Shown piece after piece: positions 6,931 through 12,306 of a stretch of 12,306 nucleotides of DNA (its first letter is position 1; the number at the start of each line of letters is the position of its first letter). The notes beneath the pieces were generated by a model. That model was not told where the DNA came from. It ran no database searches and saw only the letters and a list, made by a program, of their open reading frames with translations. The position numbers were made by a program, and so were the translations under genes. The DNA comes from Desulfobacteraceae bacterium (GTDB lineage: Bacteria; Desulfobacterota; DSM-4660; Desulfatiglandales; Desulfatiglandaceae), in assembly GCA_030589225.1 (NCBI GenBank), contig JAUUWD010000017.1:1-12306 (forward strand). The letters run 5' to 3'.

Positions 6931-9021
6931 ATGAAGAGAGGGCATAAGGTTATGAAAAGAAAAAACCTCAGTGAAGAACAGAAAGAATATCAAGCTCTCC
7001 TCCAGAGTGTTACCGATTATGTGATCGCCGTCAACAGAAACTATCAGATCATTATGGCCAACGACCTTTTCATCAATAAACTGGGCGCACGTTCTGAGGG
7101 CTTTTGCTACAAGGCCTGGAAAAACAGAGATGATAAATGTGATGATTGTTTGGTGGAAAAATCTTTTCGAGATGGCCGGGTTCACCAGAATGAAGAGGCA
7201 ATTGTGCTGAAGGATGGCAGAATTGCACAAATGCTCATTAAATCAACGCCGGTAAAAGATGATCAAGGGAAGATTGTCTATGTCCTGGAAGCGGCCACTG
7301 ACATCACAGAAAAGAAACGTCTTCAACAAGAACTAAAAAGCGTAAAAGGAAATCTGGAGAAAATAATAGATGCGCGTCTAAACCATCTGCAAAAATCCGA
7401 AGAGAAATATCGAACTATATTTGAGCGTTCCCGGGACGCGCTTATACTTACTGATTCCAATGGCAAAATCATGGAGATCAACCGGGCAGGGGTTGAGATA
7501 TTGGGATATAGAAACAAAGAGGATCTATTGGATCTGACATCGGTAAAGGAACTCTTTAAAGATCCTGAAGAGTTCTACCAATTTCAGAAGCAGGCTTTTG
7601 GAGAGGGCGTAGTCACAGAGTTTGAAGTACGCCTTGTGGGGGGGAAAAGCAGGTCATTTGATGCACTGATCACATCGAATGTGATTTTGGATTTAATCGG
7701 ACGGATTATCGGCTATGTGATCATCATAAGGGACATCACAAAAAGAAAGAAGGCACAGCAGCAGATAGAGATGCGAAACACCAGGCTTGCCATCCTGAAT
7801 GCCATCTCCATGACCATAAGTAACAGTCTGGATCTAAATGAAGTGCTTAACAGCACCATTGATAAGATCCGAGAACTCCTCGAGTCAGACAGCGTCAGAA
7901 TCTATCTTCTTGACGGGAAGCGAAATGTTCTCAATCTGGCAGCCCATAAGGGGCTTTCATCTGAATTCATTTCAAAGAGCCATATAAGACACCGTGAAGT
8001 GGGGGCAGGATTCCTGGGCCAGGCCGTTCTTGCGTGTGAAACCAGGGTTGTTGACAATATAGAGGCATTCGAAGATTCTTACGCGGTTTTAATGGTAATG
8101 GAATGTGTTGACTCGACTGCTTTCATACGAGTTGTCTCGAATGGGCAGCCGCTATGGGTAATGGTGGTGTCCAGCTATTCAGGTTTCAAGTTTTCAGCCA
8201 ATTATGTGGATTTTTTGACGGCTATCGGCAATCAGATAGGAGTTGCTGTAGATAATGCAAATCTGTATGAGAATCTTAAGAGAGCCTACCAGAAACTCAA
8301 GGAGGCCCAAGAGCAGGTCATTCGGACTGAAAAGCTGGCTTCACTGGGCAAATTGGCCGCTACTGTTGCCCATGAGATCAATAATCCGCTTGCTGCGGTT
8401 CTCACCTATACCAGGTTAATGATGAAACTCATGAGCCGGGGTCGGTTCACGCAGGAAAGACTTGAAGACATTGCTCGATATTTAACAATCATGGAATCAG
8501 AGACAGCCAGGTGCGGAGAAATCGTAAAAAACCTTCTGGCTTTTTCTCGTCAGCCTAAAATCACCATGGAAACCAGCAGCATCGAAGAACTTATTGAAAA
8601 GACACTGGTCCTTATTTCTCATGACCTGGAAATGAAAAATATCCAACTGGTAAAGGAAATTGAACCGGATTTGCCCAAAATCAAATGTAGTTCCAGGCAC
8701 ATTCAGCAGGCCTTACTGAACCTCCTGAGCAACGCCTCAGAGGCCATGACAGAAGGAGGCACCCTGACTGTGACAGCCAAACGTTCCAAAAGCGATGGTT
8801 TTGTGGAGGCTGTTATTTCCGATACTGGCTGCGGCATTTCCGAAGAAGACTTGAAGAATATTTTTGAGCCTTTTTTCACCACCAAGGAAGAGGGCAGGGG
8901 AGTTGGTCTCGGCCTTTCAGTAGTTCACGGAATTATCACCAGGCACAATGGTTCCATAGAAATTGAAAGTAAACCAGATGAGGGAAGCACTTTTAAGGTT
9001 CGGCTGCCCACGGTTCGATAA
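6931..9021 (+). CDS. Soluble PAS-PAS-GAF sensor histidine kinase
   Basis: The protein has 696 residues and no membrane segment, so it senses a cytoplasmic signal. PAS 1 covers about 20-115 and contains an unusual C59-x10-C70-x2-C73 trio that could hold a metal, a cluster or a redox switch. A helical linker follows at about 115-155, then PAS 2 at about 160-275, a GAF domain at about 285-440, and a short coiled linker. The HisKA domain has the phospho-acceptor H481 in Val-Ala-His-Glu-Ile-Asn-Asn-Pro-Leu. The HATPase domain has its N box at N601, G1 Asp-Thr-Gly-Cys-Gly at 631-635, the F box Phe-Glu-Pro-Phe-Phe and G2 Gly-Val-Gly-Leu-Gly-Leu. The NtrB-like kinase core matches the sigma-54 regulator encoded 83 nt downstream, its presumed phosphotransfer partner. 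ATG 6952 is an equally good or better start, with GAGAGGG about 9 nt upstream; ATG 6931 has no clear site. Confidence 0.93.
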   Translation: MKRGHKVMKRKNLSEEQKEYQALLQSVTDYVIAVNRNYQIIMANDLFINKLGARSEGFCYKAWKNRDDKCDDCLVEKSFRDGRVHQNEEAIVLKDGRIAQMLIKSTPVKDDQGKIVYVLEAATDITEKKRLQQELKSVKGNLEKIIDARLNHLQKSEEKYRTIFERSRDALILTDSNGKIMEINRAGVEILGYRNKEDLLDLTSVKELFKDPEEFYQFQKQAFGEGVVTEFEVRLVGGKSRSFDALITSNVILDLIGRIIGYVIIIRDITKRKKAQQQIEMRNTRLAILNAISMTISNSLDLNEVLNSTIDKIRELLESDSVRIYLLDGKRNVLNLAAHKGLSSEFISKSHIRHREVGAGFLGQAVLACETRVVDNIEAFEDSYAVLMVMECVDSTAFIRVVSNGQPLWVMVVSSYSGFKFSANYVDFLTAIGNQIGVAVDNANLYENLKRAYQKLKEAQEQVIRTEKLASLGKLAATVAHEINNPLAAVLTYTRLMMKLMSRGRFTQERLEDIARYLTIMESETARCGEIVKNLLAFSRQPKITMETSSIEELIEKTLVLISHDLEMKNIQLVKEIEPDLPKIKCSSRHIQQALLNLLSNASEAMTEGGTLTVTAKRSKSDGFVEAVISDTGCGISEEDLKNIFEPFFTTKEEGRGVGLGLSVVHGIITRHNGSIEIESKPDEGSTFKVRLPTVR

Positions 9022-9104
9022 AGGGTGATCTTTAAATAGAACCCCCAAATGTTTCTCTGTACGTGTTTACAAGTGAACCTATATTATAAGTCACGGAGGG
9101 ATGG

Positions 9105-10457
9105 ATGATGACAAAAATGCCTCGTATTCTTGTCGTTGATGACGAAGCGGCCATGAGACAATCTCTTAAGGACTGGTTGATGGAGGATGACTATGAGGTT
9201 GACCTGGCAGCAAGCGGGGAAGATGCCATTTCCATGGCCCGGGATAGAAGCTGGGATATAATTCTACTGGATCTCAAAATGCCGGGAATGGATGGTCTGG
9301 AAACCATGAGCAGGCTTAAGAAAATGATTCCGGAGACTGAGATACTCATGATGACGGCCTATGGTTCCATAGATACAGCAGTTCAGGCCATGAAAGAAGG
9401 GGCTTTTGATTACCTGGTCAAGCCTTTTGACCCAGACGAAATAGATATGCTGATCAAAAAAATTGTAGCACACAAGGAACTGGTTCTTGAGAATATCCTG
9501 CTGCGTAAGAAACTGGCGGAGAGACGCCAGTATGATGAGATTATCGGGAAAGGCGATGCTATGCAGGAGGTTTTTGATTTGATTTCCCGTGTGGCCCGGG
9601 CCGATTCTACGGTCCTTATTACCGGTGAAAGCGGCACAGGGAAAGAACTGATCGCCCAGGCCATCCACGGAAACAGCAACCGCTGTTATATGCCATTTAT
9701 TGCAGTAAGTTGCGGGGCATTACCTGATTCCCTGTTGGAAAGCGAACTTTTCGGTTATGTAAAAGGGGCCTTTACCGGTGCAGAAAATTCAAAGAAGGGC
9801 CGTTTTGAGATGGCCAACAAAGGCACCCTTTTCCTTGATGAAATCGGAGACATCAGCCTGAAAACGCAGGTTGATCTTTTGAGGGTCTTACAGCAAAGGG
9901 AACTCATGCGTCTGGGGAGTGAAGAGGTCATTAAGGTTGATGTTCGCATACTGGCAGCCACTAATCGTGACTTACAAAAGGCTATTAAAGAAAACCGATT
10001 TCGTGAGGATCTATACTATCGCCTGAATGTGATCTCTATCCACATCCCCCCTTTAAGAGAGCGAAAGGAGGATATCCCTCTACTTGTAAAGGCATTTATC
10101 GAGAAGTATTGTCTGGAGATGAATAAAGAAGTTGTGAAGATAGCCCCTTCCGCCCTTAAGCTACTAACAGGTTATGACTGGCCAGGAAATGTGAGGGAAT
10201 TGGAAAACGTCATTGAAAGGGCGCTTGTGATCGGCTCTGGTAAGAAAATCGTATCAGAGGATCTTCCCTTTTCCCGAAAAGAGATTGAACCTTATGAGTT
10301 TCCCAAGTCATTAAAAATGATGGAAAAAATGCATATTGAAAGAATTTTGGACAAAAGTGATTGGAATATCAGTCGGGCAGCTCGCGAACTGGATATCGAT
10401 CGACAGACCCTCTACAATAAAATAGAAAAATATCAGATCAGAAGGGGGCAGGCTTAA
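9105..10457 (+). CDS. Sigma-54-dependent NtrC-family response regulator
   Basis: The protein has 450 residues in the usual three parts. The receiver domain (about 6-120) has acidic D12-D13, phospho-acceptor D56 (Leu-Leu-Asp-Leu-Lys-Met-Pro-Gly), T84 and K106 in Val-Lys-Pro-Phe. The AAA+ domain (about 143-375) has Walker A GESGTGKE at 174-181, the sigma-54-contacting GAFTGA loop at 221-226, and Walker B Gly-Thr-Leu-Phe-Leu-Asp-Glu from 240. A Fis-type helix-turn-helix lies at about 418-442. All key residues are present, so it should activate sigma-54 promoters after phosphorylation by the upstream kinase. GGAGGG at 9095-9100 favours the second Met (ATG 9108) slightly over ATG 9105; ATG 9101 is out of frame. 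A sigma-54 promoter at 11239 is the obvious local target. Confidence 0.96.
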   Translation: MMTKMPRILVVDDEAAMRQSLKDWLMEDDYEVDLAASGEDAISMARDRSWDIILLDLKMPGMDGLETMSRLKKMIPETEILMMTAYGSIDTAVQAMKEGAFDYLVKPFDPDEIDMLIKKIVAHKELVLENILLRKKLAERRQYDEIIGKGDAMQEVFDLISRVARADSTVLITGESGTGKELIAQAIHGNSNRCYMPFIAVSCGALPDSLLESELFGYVKGAFTGAENSKKGRFEMANKGTLFLDEIGDISLKTQVDLLRVLQQRELMRLGSEEVIKVDVRILAATNRDLQKAIKENRFREDLYYRLNVISIHIPPLRERKEDIPLLVKAFIEKYCLEMNKEVVKIAPSALKLLTGYDWPGNVRELENVIERALVIGSGKKIVSEDLPFSRKEIEPYEFPKSLKMMEKMHIERILDKSDWNISRAARELDIDRQTLYNKIEKYQIRRGQA

Positions 10458-10463
10458 ATCGAT

Positions 10464-11024
10464 TTGTCAAATTGCATCACTATTTGCCCCATCGGGGTTG
10501 TTGAGGAAAATTTTCTTGCCCGTATCACAAAGTGTATTGAAAAACACCACGATCTCGTGTGCAAGATTTCCCCAGGAATGGAAAAGCCCAACTACGCTTA
10601 CGATGAACGGCGGGGCCAGTACAATTCAAAACTGATCCTAAAACATCTGATAAAATGTTGCCCTCAAGATACCCTAAGATTCATGGCGGTTACACATGTG
10701 GACCTGTATGTGCCAATCCTTAAATTTGTATTTGGATTGGCTCAGATGGAAGGTCAATGCGCTGTCATCTCAATACACCGGCTTTGTCCGCAATTCTACA
10801 ATCTGCCGCCAGATCCCGATCTTTTAATGGCGCGCGTGGAAAAAACCGTGTTGCACGAACTGGGGCACAGCCTTGGTCTAACCCACTGCCGAGATCGACG
10901 TTGTGTTATGTACTCTTCCACTCGGATTGAAGATACGGATTTTAAGCGATCAGACTATTGTCCCACCTGTTTTGAACTTTTCAGGTGGCGCCTTGATAAA
11001 TGCCTCACTAATGCTCATACTTGA
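10464..11024 (+). CDS. amzA: Archaemetzincin-like zinc metalloprotease (peptidase family M54)
   Basis: The protein has 186 residues. The active-site motif is complete: H131-Glu-Leu-Gly-H135-x2-Gly-x2-H141 with catalytic E132. It is followed by C142-x4-C147-Val-Met149 and, 16 residues on, C166-x2-C169, the extra cysteines that set archaemetzincins apart and bind a second structural zinc. The N-terminus (Ile-Thr-Ile-Cys-Pro-Ile-Gly) matches the first family strand. There is no signal peptide, so it is cytoplasmic; substrates of bacterial members are unknown to me. The start is TTG 10464, in the same frame as and six bases after the regulator's TAA. No in-frame ATG precedes the conserved N-terminal strand, and GGGGG at 10444-10448 is the only nearby SD, unusually far at about 15 nt. 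Translation is therefore probably coupled to the regulator gene. Its link to the two-component system is inferred from position only. Confidence 0.88.
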   Translation: MSNCITICPIGVVEENFLARITKCIEKHHDLVCKISPGMEKPNYAYDERRGQYNSKLILKHLIKCCPQDTLRFMAVTHVDLYVPILKFVFGLAQMEGQCAVISIHRLCPQFYNLPPDPDLLMARVEKTVLHELGHSLGLTHCRDRRCVMYSSTRIEDTDFKRSDYCPTCFELFRWRLDKCLTNAHT

Positions 11025-11315
11025 ATGCCTATTTTTTCGGCACTTGTCGTTTATTTTGACAATAGTAAAATTGATAGAATAATCAGCAGATTACAATTGT
11101 ATTTATCTGTCCCCCGCCCCATTTGCCGAAATTCTCGGCAGATAGTGTAGTTATCTAAAATGCTTCCCAAACCCGCCTTGACATTTAATGCCATGTAAAT
11201 TCAATAAGTTGAAGGGCTTTTCAGGACATCGGGAGCCATTGGCACGGTCTTTGCTGATTACAAATTTCAAAACTGAAATAATAATTTTTTTCAAATATCA
11301 GAGGAGGGGCTAAAA
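11025..11315 (+). other. Intergenic region ahead of the GcvH-like gene
   Basis: The 291-bp gap has a possible sigma-70 site (TTGACA at 11056-11061, 16-nt spacer, AATAAT at 11078-11083) and a 6-bp hairpin, TGCCGA (11124-11129) with TCGGCA (11135-11140), that has no T-run. A strong sigma-54 promoter is listed separately. The ribosome binding site GAGGAGGGG (11301-11309) ends 6 nt before the ATG. I found no gene in it. Confidence 0.6.
11239..11255 (+). promoter_or_regulatory. Sigma-54 (-24/-12) promoter
   Basis: TTGGCACGGTCTTTGCT matches the RpoN consensus TGGCACG-N4-TTGCW throughout, with GG (11241-11242) and GC (11253-11254) separated by exactly 10 nt. Transcription should begin near 11266, giving a leader of about 50 nt that contains the ribosome binding site. 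The sigma-54 activator encoded at 9105-10457 is the likely regulator. I could not identify its upstream enhancer sites. Confidence 0.85.
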
Positions 11316-12254
11316 ATGGAAGGCAGTATTATGAGAGAATCTATGAGGATTGTTCCGCCCGGGAAGAAGAAATGTGTATGGATGGAGGCCGGAGTCGTTT
11401 CCTACAAACTTTGTGATAACAACTATGACTGCTCCACCTGCGTATATGACCACGGGATGCAATTAAAAGTTTCCCGTCAGAAAGAAGCAGCCGCGAGTAT
11501 TTCCGCGGTTGAAATGGCGCCAGATAAATTTAAATTCACTGCAACATGGGTGGACAAAATGATGCAATTGCCCGCTTTTCAGCGCAAATGTCGTTATATG
11601 ATTACAGGTGAGGTGGGCCGTAAGATATGCCCCAATGCCTATGTGTGCGGCAGTTGTTCCTTTGACCAGATGATGCAAATGCGCTTGCAGAGCGAGGTGC
11701 TTCCTGTGCAAGCCCTGAATCAGGTAGCAGGTTTTGAGATGGCTGAAGACATCTATTACCACGAGGGCCACACATGGGTCAGGCCTGAGTATGGCGGCCG
11801 TATCAGGGTGGGGTTGGATGATTTTGCGCAAAAGCTTTTGGGAAAGCTCAGCAGGATTGAAACTCCTACTATTGGCCATGAAGTGAAGCAGGGTGAGGTG
11901 GGGTTTCGAGTCAGACGTAATGGTGAAGTGGCGCAGGTCCTCTCCCCAATTGATGGCATCATAACCCATATTAATGATCAACTCTTGGACCACCCCGAAC
12001 TGGTCAATGAATCCCCCTATGAAAAAGCATGGCTATTCATTGTTGAGCCAACAAAACTGCGCAAGAATCTAAAAGTATTATATTATGGCGAAGAGGCACA
12101 CAAATATATTAGTGAAGAAAGGGAAAAGCTCTTTTCCATGGCCAATGATGATTTGAGGATCGCCGCAGATGGTGGTGATTCAGTGGAAGATATCTTTGAT
12201 GAGCTTGAAGGGAAAAACTGGAACAAATTTGTGGAAACCTTTTTCAGGACTTAA
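11316..12254 (+). CDS. GcvH-like protein with duplicated four-cysteine motifs and no lipoyl lysine
   Basis: The protein has 312 residues. The N-terminal half carries two copies of the same motif, C20-x12-C33-x5-C39-x2-C42 and C92-x12-C105-x5-C111-x2-C114, each followed within a few residues by a Met-Gln (Asp-His-Gly-Met-Gln, Asp-Gln-Met-Met-Gln), which suggests an internal duplication of a metal- or cluster-binding unit. From about 140 it resembles glycine cleavage H protein: His-Glu-Gly-His-Thr-Trp-Val, Ile-Arg-Val-Gly-Leu-Asp-Asp-Phe-Ala, Leu-Ser-Pro-Ile-Asp-Gly. Where GcvH has its lipoylated Lys (the Glu-Ser-Val-Lys motif), this protein has Arg-Arg-Asn-Gly-Glu, so it should not be lipoylated in the usual way. 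No gcvT or gcvP is nearby, and a role in glycine cleavage is unlikely. A consensus sigma-54 promoter and a strong SD drive it, and a terminator follows at once, so it is probably a single-gene transcript controlled by the adjacent two-component system. Its function is unknown. Confidence 0.9.
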   Translation: MEGSIMRESMRIVPPGKKKCVWMEAGVVSYKLCDNNYDCSTCVYDHGMQLKVSRQKEAAASISAVEMAPDKFKFTATWVDKMMQLPAFQRKCRYMITGEVGRKICPNAYVCGSCSFDQMMQMRLQSEVLPVQALNQVAGFEMAEDIYYHEGHTWVRPEYGGRIRVGLDDFAQKLLGKLSRIETPTIGHEVKQGEVGFRVRRNGEVAQVLSPIDGIITHINDQLLDHPELVNESPYEKAWLFIVEPTKLRKNLKVLYYGEEAHKYISEEREKLFSMANDDLRIAADGGDSVEDIFDELEGKNWNKFVETFFRT

Positions 12255-12267
12255 TCGTACAATCTCC

Positions 12268-12306
12268 AAAACCTCCCGTTCTGTAAAGTAACGAACGGGA
12301 GGTTTT
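12268..12306 (+). terminator. Rho-independent terminator
   Basis: AAAACCTCCCGTTC (12268-12281) and GAACGGGAGGTTTT (12293-12306) form a perfect 14-bp stem with an 11-nt loop, 13 nt after the stop of the GcvH-like gene. The stem ends in a T-run at the window edge and begins with an A-run, so it may act in both directions. Confidence 0.88.

Noticed and set aside
11124..11140. Hairpin as terminator of the kinase-regulator-amzA operon
   Set aside because: The 6-bp stem is short and is not followed by a T-run, so it cannot be called a terminator; it is 100 nt after the stop codon.

Overview
The window looks like chromosomal DNA of an anaerobic deltaproteobacterium (Desulfobacterota, sulfate-reducer-like). 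The grounds are the HdrA/MvhD/HdrD redox genes, an NtrC-type two-component pair with a sigma-54 promoter, an archaemetzincin, and short dispersed repeats of the 'GTCAT-CCCG' and 'GTAAAAAGTC' kinds. This placement is an inference, since no rRNA or other marker is present.

The left half (1-6107) is a minus-strand redox operon read in the order hdrA-like, mvhD, hdrD-like. The central observation is that the first two genes are each interrupted by one in-frame TGA, at a motif where these families normally carry cysteine, and the conserved protein continues in the same frame after each TGA. The 1486-residue HdrA-type flavoprotein (1647-6107) reads Asp-Cys-Ala-Met-TGA and then the family motif beginning Ile-Val-Ser-Pro-Lys. 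The 139-residue MvhD (874-1293) reads Val-Ala-Gly-TGA-His-Ile-Gly-Asp-Cys-His. A perfect 7-bp hairpin lies 15 nt after the mvhD TGA, and a weaker hairpin lies 15 nt after the hdrA TGA; both are placed like bacterial SECIS elements. I read both as selenoprotein genes that a standard gene caller would truncate or miss. The HdrA is also a fusion: an HdrA-like part carrying an inserted GltD/NfnB-like pyridine-nucleotide oxidoreductase, followed by a second HdrA unit with two C-terminal ferredoxin clusters. The third gene (791 running off the left edge) is an HdrC-HdrB (HdrD-type) iron-sulfur protein. Together they resemble an electron-bifurcating or confurcating module linking NAD(P)H or ferredoxin to a thiol/disulfide or other acceptor.

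The middle (6108-6930) is an 823-bp divergent intergenic region with no credible gene. It is filled with short inverted repeats and a MITE-like element. A further repeat-rich spacer lies between hdrA and mvhD (1294-1646).

The right half (6931-12306) is on the plus strand: a soluble PAS-PAS-GAF histidine kinase, a sigma-54-dependent NtrC-family response regulator, an archaemetzincin-like metalloprotease that starts 6 nt after the regulator's stop, and then, behind a near-perfect sigma-54 promoter, a GcvH-like protein. The GcvH-like protein has two copies of a C-x12-C-x5-C-x2-C motif and lacks the lipoyl lysine. A strong rho-independent terminator closes the window. The simplest reading is that the kinase/regulator pair switches on the GcvH-like gene. 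Whether it also controls the divergent redox operon cannot be read from the sequence.
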